DNA from: Hippophae tibetana
Taxonomy: Eukaryota > Streptophyta > Magnoliopsida > Rosales > Elaeagnaceae
DNA: 64,000 nucleotides
Assembly: GCA_037013495.1 (NCBI GenBank)
Contig: CM072802.1
Span: forward strand, 61,089,275 to 61,153,274
Reading direction: 5' to 3'
This document shows positions 22,610 through 33,798 of the stretch, piece after piece; position 1 is the first letter of the stretch; each line of letters starts with the position of its first letter. The translations under genes were made by a program, and so were the position numbers. The notes under the pieces were generated by a model, which was not told where the DNA came from, ran no database searches, and worked only from the letters and a program-made list of their open reading frames with translations.

Positions 22610-24060
22610 GGATCTAAAGTGATTGTGCATTCTTATCATGCTGCTTTAAAATACCTATTAAGTAAACCAAATTCCAAGCCAAGATTAATCAGGTGGGTCT
22701 TACTCTTACAATAATTTGACCTAGAAATCAAGGATAAGAAAGGCAGTGAAAACTTAGTAGCTGACCATTTGTCTAGGTTGATTTCTGACTTCAATTCTCT
22801 TAAAGATGAGAGTAATGAAGATATAGTTGAAACCTTTCCTGATGAACAGTTATTTTTCATAGGTCCGAACCCATGGTATGCTGATATTGTAAACTATCTT
22901 GCCACTGGTGTTTTGCGACCTAACACTTCATATCAGGACAAGAAAAGGTTTTTTAAAACTATTAAGGACTATTTCTAGGATGACCCTTATTTATACAAGA
23001 TTGGTCAAGATCAAGTCATCCGGAGATGTGTACCTGAAGAAGAACATAAGAGCATTCGAACTTTTTGTCATGAACTTCATTGTGGAGGTCATTTTGGAGG
23101 TGAAAAGACAGCCCGTAAGGTATTACAGTCTAGATTCTTTTGGCCCACTCTCTTTAAAGATGCTCATATGTTTTGTGCACAATGTGATAGATGTCAAAGA
23201 ACAGGAAACATAAGCAAAAGAGATGAAATGCCTTTGACATCTAATTTAGTTGTTGAAATCTTTGATGTATGAGGGATTGAATTTATGGGTCCTTTTCCCC
23301 CATCTAATGGTTTTCAATACATTTTGGTTGCTGTGGATTATGTGTCGAAGTGGGTAGAAGCTATCCCCACCAAAACCAATGATGCTAATAATAAGTGATG
23401 GAGGTAGCCATTTTTGTAACAAACTCTTTGATGGAGTCCTAAACAAGTACAACATCACACATAAAGTAGCTACTCCATATCATCCTCAAACTTCCGGTTT
23501 AGTGGAAGTAAGTAATAGGCAAATTAAGGGAATATTGGAACGCACTGTGCGTCCTTTAAGGAAGGATTGGGCATTTAAGTTAAATGATGCCTTATGGGCA
23601 TACCGCACCGCTTACAAAACACCTATTGGGATGAGCCCTTACCGGTTAATCTTTGGGAAAGCGTGCCACCTTCCAGTTGAACTTGAACACAAGGCTTACT
23701 GGGCAATTAAAGAGTTAAACATGGATTTAGATAAAGCAGGTGAAAAACGATTACTCCAACTTCATGAGTTGGAAGAAATTAGGAATGAAGCCTATGAGAA
23801 TGCTAAATTATACAAAGAGCGTACTAAGCGCTATCATGACAAGAGGCTAGTTCCTAAGACTCTTCACCCTGGAATGAAAGTTCTTTTATTTAACTGTCGT
23901 TTGAGATTGTTTCCAGGAAAGCTGAGATCAAGATGGGATGGACTATTCAAAATAGTTGGACTCCAAGACACAAAAAACGTTCAAAGTTAATGGCCATCGT
24001 GTCAAGCCTTATTTAGAAGAACCAAACAACATTGCTGAAATGGATTGCATTTGGCTGAGT
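22610..24060 (+). pseudogene. RNase H tail and integrase of element A
   Basis: Starts inside RNase H ([29 protein letters not shown], stop, [22 protein letters not shown]). The linker (22769-22978) leads into integrase: zinc-binding HELHCGGHFGGEKTARKV and FCAQCDRCQRTGN, then the core start [16 protein letters not shown]. About 20-25 residues are missing near 23385, then [13 protein letters not shown] (second catalytic Asp), a [10 protein letters not shown] helix and the C-terminal [26 protein letters not shown] to 23990, with one more frameshift before KPYLEE. Stops TAA at 22712, TAG at 22976 and TGA near 23270 replace Glu, Trp and Trp. Non-functional. Confidence 0.88.
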
Positions 24061-25540
24061 AACCCTTAGCACCAAAAAGATACGTCTTTCTAAGATGTTA
24101 AACTAAGCGCTGGATGGGAGGCAACCCATCATTTTAGGTAATTTTTGTTATTTTGTTTTATTTACTTAATTTTATTGTTTATTTTAGTTTAATTATATGT
24201 GAATAATTTTTAAAATTGTTAAAACTAAAAATATTTTTTGAGATGTTAGAAGTTCACAGCGATCTGTCTGTATACACTTTAATGATGAATATGATGGATG
24301 CACCTGCATTTCTTCATTACTACTTACACATTCTCAAGAAATATTTTGTAATTATTTTTGATAATTAGTTAGTTTTTGTCATAACTAGTATTTCTTGATA
24401 AAATGTGGAAATTATATTAAACCTAAAATCGGTGTTTATGAATTTTTTTTAGTGGAGACTACCCTTGTGAGATATAATTTGAGCCTAATTTCTTTTATTC
24501 AGAGTGAAATATATATTTTTTCTACTCCAAACACATTTCTTATTTATTCAAATTTTTAGATGATCTCTATAGGTATTAGCATTGAATGTATGAATTTTTT
24601 TTCTCATCTTAATAGAGTATCGTATATTTTTGATTATTATTTTTGCTTAGATTAAATGATTTGAGTAGAAATTGATAATATATGCTTATATCTCATTTAT
24701 GCATGACTGCTACAAAAACAAAAAAAAGACATATCTGGGGTTACCTAAATCAAGATCAAAAGAAAAGCCACAAAATTAACCACTCACCAAAATCCAAAAA
24801 AAAAAGAGAAAAAAAATGTACAATCTGTACATGGGTTTACTCTCTAAAAATACATATATTGAAAAATATCTATAGAAAAAAAATAGAGAGATAAAAAATA
24901 TATTGTATCATCTACATACTATGACCCACGTTGCCTACAAAGTTGTGAGTACAGGCTAATTACAAAAGAAAGATTTAGGAAGTAATTCCCTAAAAAGTCA
25001 TTGCAATTTCTTCATTTGTAAAAAGCATATATCTTGAAATTCTTTCTTAATGAGTTTGATTTATGCATGAAAATAATTTTTATATATAATACCTTTATAA
25101 TTTATACATTCGATTCCTTTCATGAGATCAATGTTAAAATAACACTTTGAGCCTTTATTCTTTATACATATGCGAACATATTAGTTCATTTCTATACATC
25201 AACTCTTTCGCATATAAATTAGTATGAGTGTTTGAACCCATAGGATTCAGTGTTTTGAGAGTATTGACTTGTGAGGAATAGAGTTGAAGCGAATTCTAAT
25301 TCATGACACTGAAATTGGGTAAAATTAAATTGATACATTTTTGAAATGAAATATGAAAATTATTTTCGACTAATTATTATAATAAAATCATGATTGTTTA
25401 AAGAGATTAAAATAACTTATGCTTGAGATTTTAATTATGATCTTAAAGAAGATTAAAAAAGTATGAGCTATTTTTGTGATATGTTGTCTTCTTTTATTCT
25501 TAAATTAATTTTTGATATTGCTGTGATATGAGATTTTCTT
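24061..25540 (+). other. Non-coding region between integrase and 3' LTR of element A
   Basis: No gene is seen, including no envelope-like frame. A short motif after pol, CTGGATGGGAGGCAACCCATC (24109-24129), is self-complementary (TGGG…CCCA). Positions 24340-24640 match element B at 51440-51740 closely. The polypurine tract and first LTR bases that should end this region are missing. Confidence 0.6.
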
Positions 25541-27425
25541 TTATATGTTTTATCATATATTTATACATTTTTGTCTTTTTTGGAATCACGGGTATTTTTA
25601 TTGTTTTCAGGTATTTTGGCTTAAAAACGCAACTTAAAGACTCAAAGAGGAATACTCGAAGCAATACATCACAAATATATTAATAAATAAATGGGGAAAG
25701 GTCAACAAACATGGAAAAATTGGACAAAATGGGTCAAAAAGGAGAAAATCGCGCCCAGCTGCCCAACCGCGCACTTCAGCGCCCACGCCTGCACGCCCCA
25801 ACGCCCCATCCCACGCGCGCCCCAGCACGCGGCTATTGTTCAGGCACGCCGAGCTTCGCGCAGCGACAGCCCCCTAGCGTGTGCCGACGCCTTTTCGCCC
25901 CATTTTTCACGTGCAGCCGCCCCATGATGTCATGATGACGTCATTAATGACCTCACCATTTGCACTACGCATTTTCACCATTTTTTTATCATTTTTTCAC
26001 TCACTTTTTCTCTCCATTTTCACCTATAAATACCCCCCTTCCCTTCACTTCAAAACACACTTCTCTCTTCTTTCTTTCTCTCATTTCTTAGTTTTTAAGT
26101 TTTTCTTAGTTTCTTTCTTAGTTTTCAAGCTTTTCTTAGTTTTTCTCTTAGTTTTTAGTTCAATTCTCTTAGTTTTAGAGTTCTTCTCTTTTTGATAGGA
26201 ACTTGTAATGTTTTTGTAATAATTTAGCTTTTTGATTCAATAAATGGGAGTGCAAATTCCGCTTGGAGGTTTTCCAGCAACGGGAATAGCATCGAAGTTC
26301 TGTAAGGATTTTATTTTCTTTACAGTTATTTTTTATGTTTTATTCTTACATGTTATATATAATTTGTCTGTGATTAAATTTAACTCTGCTGGCTGTTTAT
26401 AAACATGATATAATAATAACGTTGTTTTGCTTGCGAAATATTAAATAGGTAAAAATTTCTAAAATGAATTGATTTTATTTTTATTCAAGATTTTATATTA
26501 AGAATGTTAGAGAGAAATATATTATTTTTCATTACAAACTTAAATCTGAAAATTAGATTTTAAGGTTTAGTTATCCGGTCTAATTTAGAGTAGTGCTCTT
26601 TTATTTGTTGGTACAATCGCCCGGTAGTTAGAGTGAAACTCTATTTCAAAAGTTTTTATAAGAATTATTATGTGAAAATGTATTGACAACATGTTTTCAA
26701 TAGTGGTTTTAAAACTTGAAAGTTAGTACTCGGATAATTAAATTCTTATGTTTAATTTGGACACCTTGAATAAAGTTTAAAGTGTCTAACCCCACCAAAG
26801 GTGGCATTTAAATGGTTCATTTTCAATCTCTTAGAAAAAGGAATTAATTTAATTAAGCATATTAGTTATCAACCCCACCCATAGGTGTTAATTGATTTGT
26901 TTAGTTAACAAAGAATATCTAACCCCACCAAAGGTGGTATTTATATAAAAAAGAGAGAATCAATAAAATATCAATTTATATCTTTAATAACCTAGATAAT
27001 ATGAGCAAGCATAATTAATTTAGTTATTATATCCACAAATACTCCACTAATATAAATGATAAAATTTGCATAAATATTTATTGAATCTGTATCTATGTTT
27101 ATTTTTTAGATAAATATTTATTAAATTTGTATCTATGTTTATTTTTATGTTATTAGATTATATTTATTAATCTGTATATATGTTTATTTTTATGTTATTA
27201 GATTAGGAACACAAAAACCAAACTATCGTGACAGGATGTTTAGGATTTAATTTCGTTTTTAAAAGTTTGAATAATAAATTAAAAACCACATACATTCCTT
27301 CCTTAGATCGACCTTGGGAGTATACTTATCATTTTCTTCGAAATGATTCGTGCACTTGTGAGAGTTTTATAAATATTAAAACCAAAGTATTGGCAAGAAT
27401 CGGCGATGCCGGTTTTCGCTCATCA
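25541..27425 (+). repeat. 3' LTR of element A, 5' end missing
   Basis: Aligns with the 5' LTR from its 20-bp repeat onward and ends GCTCATCA at 27425. The first ~70-110 bases (TGATGAGTGCTCAAAAAGCAC onward) are replaced by internal sequence, so the start and the polypurine tract were deleted. It carries a ~30-base gain near 26115-26170 and a rearranged GC-rich box (25745-25910). TATA box at 26025-26031. Confidence 0.9.
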
Positions 27426-27430
27426 TCTAG
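27426..27430. repeat. Target-site duplication, right copy (TCTAG)
   Basis: Identical to 12775-12779; it marks where the old Athila-like gag resumes. Confidence 0.9.
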
Positions 27431-28671
27431 TTACCCAATTTACATTTCAATATTTTTCATAGTGGCTCTTATATTGTTACAATGAGTCTCAATGTTATCC
27501 AAACGTGAATTACTCTTTTTAAACCTTGCTTTGGTCTCCTCAACAAAGGAAACCATGGCATACTCAAGTGACATCTTATTCTCGCTTGGTTGACTATCAA
27601 AACCTGGAGGAGGTTGCAACACATTCTTTGTGTTTCCATAAGAAATATTTGCATGATTTCGAAGCCCTAGATGATAGTAATTTTGCATAGGATTACTATG
27701 ATATTTGTAGTTCTAATTGTTGATGTATTGAAATTGTTCTTGACTTACTTCATTCATCAAAACTATCATACTTGAAGTTGCAACATATTCTGCACTTTGT
27801 GGTATTCTTTGGGTTGTCAAGGCTGAAATCTGATGAGATAGAGAAGCAACTTGAGTTGAAAAGGTAGCAAATGGCTCCAAATCATGAATCCTATCAACTT
27901 TCTTAGTGATAGAGCTTTCAGTTGGCCATTGATAGTTGTTTGAGGCCATTTCTTTCAAAGGAGAAGTAGCACCCTTACCTGTCTTTGACATCAAAGTTCT
28001 ACCAAAAGCAGCACCAACTATGGTTCTAGTTTTCCCATTTAACCCATTATAGAACATATGAACTTGTAACCAATCCAGAAATCTATGTAAAGGGTAACCC
28101 CGAATTGTATCTTTATATCTTTCCCATGCTTCATAGAGTGTCTCAAAATCATTTTTCCTAAATTGACCAATCTCACTCCTAAGTTGGGTTTTTTTTTTGT
28201 AGGTGGAAATAATTTAGCAAGAAACTTTTCTACCATGTCCTGCCAACTAGTAATGCTTCCTAATTCTAGAGATTATAGCCAACCTCTAGCCTTGTCCCTC
28301 AATGAAAAATGAAATAATCTCAGTCTAATGGTGTCTTCAGTAACATCATTCATCTCTATAGTGTCATAAATTTCCAAGAACATCGTCAAATGAATATTGG
28401 GATCACCAAGTGGCGATCAACTAAATTGGACTTATTGCACCATGCTGATCAACGTCGTTTTGAGCTCAAAATTATTGGCATTAATGGTCTGGCATCTTAC
28501 ACCTGAGTAATTGTTATTCACTATTGGCCTCACATAATCCTTCAAGGTGCATGGATGTGCATTCTATTCTTCTTTAGCCATGGCTAGTACTTTCTTCTTT
28601 CTTCTTAATCTAAAGGTTCTTTCAATCTCTGGATCAAAAGGAATAATCTTTTGAGTTTTAGCACGACGCAT
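27431..28671 (-). pseudogene. Gag N-terminal part (old Athila-like element)
   Basis: Probable ATG at 28671 begins MRRAKTQKIIPFDPEIERT, the conserved start of Athila-type gag. Core motifs follow in shifting frames: IRLRLFHFSLRDKARGWL near 28260-28320, SWQDMVEKFLAKLFPPTKK at about 28190-28240, and a Gln/Ser-rich stretch at 27440-27688. Stops are frequent (for example after NAHP and in FW..YKFICSIMG). The gene is cut at 27431 by element A and goes on at 12774. Confidence 0.75.
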
Positions 28672-28788
28672 CCAACTTCAAAACGCACCTAAAGGAAAAT
28701 AAAAAAAATAAAAATGAAATAAAATGTAATTCTAAATTAAACCCAATATTGTTTTGTATCGATATTGGCAAAAATAATAAGAAATCAA

Positions 28789-28806
28789 TCCCCAACAATA
28801 GTGCCA
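28789..28806 (-). promoter_or_regulatory. Primer binding site, tRNA-Asp (decayed)
   Basis: On the minus strand TGGCACTATTGTTGGGGA, seven bases after an LTR ending in CAATCA. It differs from the intact site at 14770 at four positions, all explicable as C-to-T or G-to-A changes. Confidence 0.75.
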
Positions 28807-28812
28807 AAAACT

Positions 28813-29930
28813 TGATTGGTGCAAAACTACAAGTCTACAGTATCTTAGTTTTATAGTAAAATGATAAGAAGAGTATCGTCTTCAGGGATTGGTAACTTAC
28901 TTTTGACAAATACCAAAATTATACTAATGTCAATTTTATCTAGAGAATTCATTAAGATTGTTGTAATTAGAATTTAAAATAAAATCAATTTAAAAGAATG
29001 CACAAAAGAAAATAAAGATGTTGTTCAAAGATCAAATTAATGGGAAGAAAACTTCTAGAAAATCGATTTCACGTAATCCCTCGCTATGCTTTATTCATTT
29101 AGCTAATTTAATTTAATTCTCTTTGTTTGTTAGCAATCTCCAAAAAAACAAAAACCAAAAGCCTCTTTCGAAAGTCAATTGAAAATATTCTTGTTCATTA
29201 ATTTACATCAGAGTATATAATTTAATAAAGCATGAAAGCATTAAGACCAATGATTTTAATACTGTACATGTTTTTATAGTCTTTCAATCTCTATATTTAC
29301 ATACGCTGAAATATTCTAGATCTATCATATAATTCTCTCTTTCGATAGTAAATCACCAGACCAAAATCATCTAATTAATGGCTAGTTAATTAGAAGCAAT
29401 AAATTTAAAATAAATCAAACAAATATAAAGAGAAATAATTCAAATTAACATAGAAAATCAAACATAGTTCAAAATTAAATTACATTTTTTTCTTAAAATA
29501 AAAAAATTTAGTTCATGCTAAAATTTAAATTTAACATAAATGAATTCCCCGTAATTTTTTTGAGAGGAATTGAATGAAAAATGAATCACAAAAATAATTT
29601 GCTTCGTGTTCCTCTATCGAACCCCTCTCTACTCCATTTTCGTCTATTTCTTCTTTTTTCTTTTCTTTTTCCATCCTATGCTGACTCTCTTTTGTTTTCT
29701 TTCCTGTTTATTGCGCTGTTCCTCTCGTGGTGCTTTTTTTTTCTTTTTCCCCCCATTTTGTTGTTCATATATATTAAGTTTCCTTTTCTTTCCCCAAATC
29801 TTTATATATATTTGATTCTAATAAATTTTCATTTTCTTCGAATCTACAATAAAATTTAAATAATAATAATAAAGTTTAAAATCAATAAAAATAAATAAAA
29901 TTAGATTAAAATTAAGTTGATTTGATAACA
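28813..29930 (-). repeat. 5' LTR of the old Athila-like element
   Basis: Bounded by TGATTGGTGC at 28813 (the LTR's CA end on the minus strand) and GATAACA at 29930 (TG start). TATA-like TATATATAAAG on the minus strand near 29800. No partner LTR is found, so the outer boundary at 29930 is inferred from the TG/CA rule. Its last part (29820-29915) matches 55290-55450. Confidence 0.6.
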
Positions 29931-30729
29931 TGTGTATATTTGAAAGAATGATATATGTTATACCTTAAGATATATAAATTGATATGCTTTATACCGTTGA
30001 AAATATTCATTAGTGCATGTACAACCACTAATGAATTATTGATGCTTAATTACACATATAATATTATGTGGTCATGGACATATAGGTTAGGATTGTATGG
30101 TTAGTATTTTGATGAATATAGTTACTTATGTTGTTATTAATTGAGATATAAGTTGGTTAATAGTTTAATTAGATTAATTAGATGTAAGCTAATTAAAAGA
30201 TTAAATGAAATAGATGGGGAAAATTATAATCTAAAAACTCGTTTTCTTAGCTTTTCCTTCACTTTAATTATTGTAATTAATTGATTTAGATTTATTTTAT
30301 TTTACTTAAAACAATCTTGTATTAGTTGAAAAGAATTAAAAAGGCTCAATTTCGATGTTTGATAGAACTGTGGATACGAACACCCATTTCTTAAAATATT
30401 TATCACTTGCATGTCATCCGTATACTTACGGGGGTGGCAAAAATGCTAACAGATACCATACATCAAGTACCATAAACCAGTGATGAATAATAATGGAAAT
30501 GTTAATGAGAGAGTATCTAAGTTATCTAAATTGGCTCTTGTTGATTCTGGATAAAATTTGACACTATTATATATATAACCTCTTTGATTGTACAACAGTC
30601 AATGCAATTAGTATACTTATACAAGTACAAATGCAGTACTAAATGACCTTCTGCAATGATCTTTTAATAAGTCGGAGAGTTTTTCTGTTGTCTCAGTTTA
30701 CAAACTAGCTATGTTGGATAATAAGAATC
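29931..30729. other. No gene recognised
   Basis: AT-rich sequence with no coding signal on either strand and no repeat boundary that I can support. Confidence 0.4.
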
Positions 30730-31032
30730 TTGGTGATCAATAATCTTTATAGAAACAACGTACTTTGGAAAGCTAAAATTCACGAGAATCAAAAAGTATT
30801 TCTTTGGAAAATCATATATAATGCCTTACCAGTAAAAGTGAGGATTAATGAGAAGTTTTATCCTAATATAGATGACATGTGTTCGTTGTTCCATAATGAA
30901 AGTGGATCAGTTTCACATCTCATGTAAATGTGTCCTTTTCTTTACATGATATGGAGATGGTGGAGGGGTGGCATTTATTTATCGAACTTTGCTATTGATA
31001 ATTTTATTTCTTATTTTATGACAACAGAAAAT
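30730..31032 (+). pseudogene. LINE fragment: zinc-binding (zf-RVT) domain
   Basis: The frame reads VLWKAKIHENQKVFLWKIIYNALPV, a spaced MCSLFHNESGSVSHLM, a single stop, then MCPFLYMIWRWWRGG. Spacing of the W-K-P-KVKxFLWKxxxNALP core, a CxxC-type site (here CSLF) and H...CPF is that of the zinc-binding region downstream of plant LINE reverse transcriptases. The first cysteine pair is degraded. No RT or endonuclease part is nearby; LINE copies are usually 5'-truncated, which fits. Confidence 0.65.
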
Positions 31033-32479
31033 TGAATTTACATTGGCAGTTGTTTTGACTATATATGGTGGGATTATGGAGAATGAGGAATGAATTCATA
31101 TTTAAACATGTGCATGGCTCCTTAAGATATATATATATATATATAAAGAAAAAAAAAAGTGGCTCCTAACTTCTATAAGACATCAGTGGCTACAAAGATT
31201 CTTTGGGGAATATATGAATGAAGATATGGAATACTAGGAAAGTAATTTGAAATATGATATTGGACGAAGTTGTCGCTTTATTATTAGAATTAATTTTCTT
31301 GTATAAGTATAAAATGAATTCCTAGATATTGTAATAAAATAATAAATTAAAGGATTAAATAGCATTTTGGATTCTGATTGATCAACTAGAGAGAGGTCTT
31401 TTTCAATTCAATGATCTCCCTCTACATATTTGTAGCATGATCAAATCAGAATCTTAATATGTATAATAATTTAAATATTAATATATACTGACATTTTTAG
31501 AAAAATAATAATAATAAATTAGATGATAGCTATTTTTATTTTCATTCCTTAAATAAAAATAAAAATAAAAATAATAATAAAAGAAAATTTTCTCTTATAT
31601 TATAAATTGTATTATTTATATTTTTAATTTAAACAAATAGATAAATTAAAGACAAAATATATTATTTTTATATTTTTATATTAAAATATTACTTAAAAAA
31701 TAATTAAAATATATAATATATTTTGTATTTCACTAACTTACTATATCTCTTATAATTAATCTAAAAGATAAAATAATCTACCTAATTCAAGTAAACTCTA
31801 CGGTCCCGCTCCTTAAAAATAATAGATTCTTGATATTCCACGAAACGGAAAAAGGTATATTTAGCCCAATGTCATATATGATAGAAGTTCCACGCATTAA
31901 TTATATTAAAATGTTATATTATTTCTTTCTTTACCAAACCATGAACCTATCATCTTAAACTTGAAATAAAGTTAATATCACCAACAGTACACAAGGATTA
32001 GTTATTATATTCAAATGTTCATCAAGGCGCCTAAATCAAAATTCCAATGTTTTGTAGCATTACATCCCAATTTTGAATTTAAATTGATACATCTATATTA
32101 TATTAAGTTAAAATTTCAATCCATCTCCTTGCAAAACCATTCAGCAAACTCATATTTCTTGTGTCATTGAATGTGAAAAAATGAATAGAAACAATTGAAA
32201 TAGAATGATGAACAATATGAAACATAGAGGCAAGAATGGATATGAACACCAAATATTCTTAGAAATTAGTAAGTAGGAAAAGCACTAATTAGAAAAACTA
32301 TTTCTTAAAACTTAGATACAAACAGACTTTAAACTTATATAAGAAAGAAGAAAGATTGATTACATAAGAGTCTTAAGTTGCCATCAATGATAAGATCTCA
32401 ATTTATTGATCATTTATTAAATTAAATATTATAATGTTAGGATATTTATAATGTTGCTTTCCTTGTAAAATGTCAACGT
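31033..32479. other. No gene recognised; AT-rich
   Basis: Contains a short (TA)n run at 31131-31146 and A/T-rich low complexity around 31490-31800. No coding or repeat boundary seen. Confidence 0.4.
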
Positions 32480-33049
32480 AAGCAAAACATTTTTATTTCA
32501 TGATCAGATTTAGAGTCAATATTGACGACATATTTTTTGTAGTAGATTTTAAAAATTGAAAGTTAGTTCTCATATACATAAATTTTCTTACATCCAACTT
32601 TGACACCTTGAATGAGAGTTTAAATTGCAGGCCTAACCGAAGGATCCAATTCAATTCTTTTTTGTTAGTCCAACCAAAAGTGCTATTTATACATAAAAAG
32701 AAGAATGAATAATCTTAATTTATATTTTTAATAACCTAACTAATATTGATCAAGTATGATTAAATAACTAATATATCCCATAAATTCTACATTGAGTGTT
32801 AAAAGTTATTTGCCTAATGTTTGTTGAATCTATCTTTAAATTAATGTTATTGGTTTAGATATTTTTAAAGCTCAAACAATTATGATGGAATGTTTAAGTT
32901 TTTTTTTTTTTTTTTTTGAAGAATTTTGTTGAATTATATAAAAACCAAATAGTTTCTCTTTAGATTGACTTTGGAAGTATACTTACCGTTTCTTACAAAG
33001 TGATTCATACACTTGTGAGCTATTTATCAAGTGCAAAACTCGAGCATCA
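32480..33049 (+). mobile_element. Degenerate Athila-like LTR remnant
   Basis: Matches the second half of the element A LTR in order: AAAATTGAAAGTTAGT, TTTGACACCTTGAATGA, an imperfect CCAACCAAAAGTGCTATTTATA, GATTGACTTTGGAAGTATACTTACC, GATTCATACACTTGTGAG, and an end GAGCATCA at 33049. A 19-base T-run sits at about 32898-32917. It is an old, isolated LTR piece. Confidence 0.65.
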
Positions 33050-33310
33050 ACTTGTACTTGTAGTTTGCATTCACTATGATAGTCCATCTACTATATGTAG
33101 GGCACAAACTAATATATTTAATGGTAACATAAGACATAATACCATAGATATAATACCATTAAACAATTAGTCTTAACTGTGGTTATCTCTATTGATTATG
33201 TGAAGTGAAAGGATAACAATATGGATTTATTAACCAAAGGGTTAAGTAAATATTTAGATGAGTCGTCATCAAAGGGAATGAGACTAAATTCCATGAATGA
33301 ATAAGTATTT
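33050..33310 (+). pseudogene. Copia RNase H fragment
   Basis: Across two frames: HNTIKQLV...VVISIDYVK.KDNNMDLLTKGLSKYLDESSSKGM. This is the C-terminal RNase H signature of plant Copia elements (RRHNTV/I...ISIDYVKSKDNLADPLTKGL). It abuts the Athila LTR remnant directly, with no upstream RT. Confidence 0.7.
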
Positions 33311-33798
33311 GCAAAGGAAAGTCAACATATTTGACTGGAGATCCTAAGATCTAGATTCAAAAGGATAACCTAGTTATAAAGATTTAGTGAGATCATTGTG
33401 GGAGTTTACCCTTAAGTCCATTCCATAATGAAAAATAGTGATACCTGTAGGGCTAAGGTTAAGCTAAAAGTTTTTAATGATTATTATGAAGATAATACTA
33501 AATGAAGAACTATGAGTCACTCTTTTACTGATTACTTTATTGATAAGAGATCACCTATGTGAGAAAGATGTGGGAGAACTTTGAAATAGAATTATGTTGG
33601 GCATAATTCTAGAAACTCTTATAGAATCAAACATACATACATGGACAAAACAAACATAACAGTGAGAATTGGATTCAATCAGGAAAGATTTATATATGAA
33701 GTATGTCATCATTTACATAAACGAGGGAATACTTCAAGGATATCATGTCTGCTATCAGCTGGTTAAGTATACCTATTTTCACAAGGGAATGTTCAAAG
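33311..33798 (+). other. Probable Copia 3' untranslated sequence; no gene
   Basis: It follows the RNase H fragment and contains ATTGTGGGAGTTTACC (33397), the kind of sequence that joins Copia pol to its 3' LTR. No clear LTR boundary before the chromovirus LTR at 33799. Confidence 0.35.

Larger units (their letters stand above)
12780..27425 (+). mobile_element. Athila-like LTR retrotransposon (element A), nested and internally rearranged
   Basis: Boundaries TGATGAGTGC...GCTCATCA with TSD TCTAG on both sides. Order: 5' LTR, tRNA-Asp primer site, ~945-base leader, gag (15733-16492), CACTA insertion, pol remnant from mid RNase H through integrase (22610-24060), ~1.5 kb non-coding, 3' LTR lacking its first ~70-110 bases. 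Gag C-terminus, protease and RT are gone, removed together with the CACTA right end. Away from one GC-rich box the two LTRs are nearly identical by eye, so the insertion is fairly recent. The host sequence is the gag gene of the older, opposite-strand Athila-like element. Confidence 0.9.
8700..29930 (-). mobile_element. Old Athila-like Ty3/Gypsy element, split by a younger insertion
   Basis: Running from high to low coordinates: LTR (28813-29930), tRNA-Asp primer site (28789-28806), gag (28671 down to 27431), then, after the 14.6-kb insertion of element A, gag C-terminus (12774 down), protease, reverse transcriptase, RNase H and integrase to about 8775. Reading across the insertion is collinear once A and one copy of TCTAG are removed. 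Every gene carries stops and frameshifts. No 3' LTR matching 28813-29930 is visible below 8775, so the 3' end is lost. Domain order gag-PR-RT-RH-INT and the primer site place it in the non-chromoviral Athila/Tat side of plant Ty3/Gypsy. Confidence 0.75.

Noticed and set aside
24682..24894. Lys-rich frame after element A's integrase as an envelope-like gene
   Set aside because: Low-complexity A-rich sequence, no signal peptide or membrane span, and not open in element B.
29581..29859. Hydrophobic Phe/Leu-rich 92-codon frame resembling a membrane protein
   Set aside because: It translates a T-rich stretch of the old Athila-like LTR.
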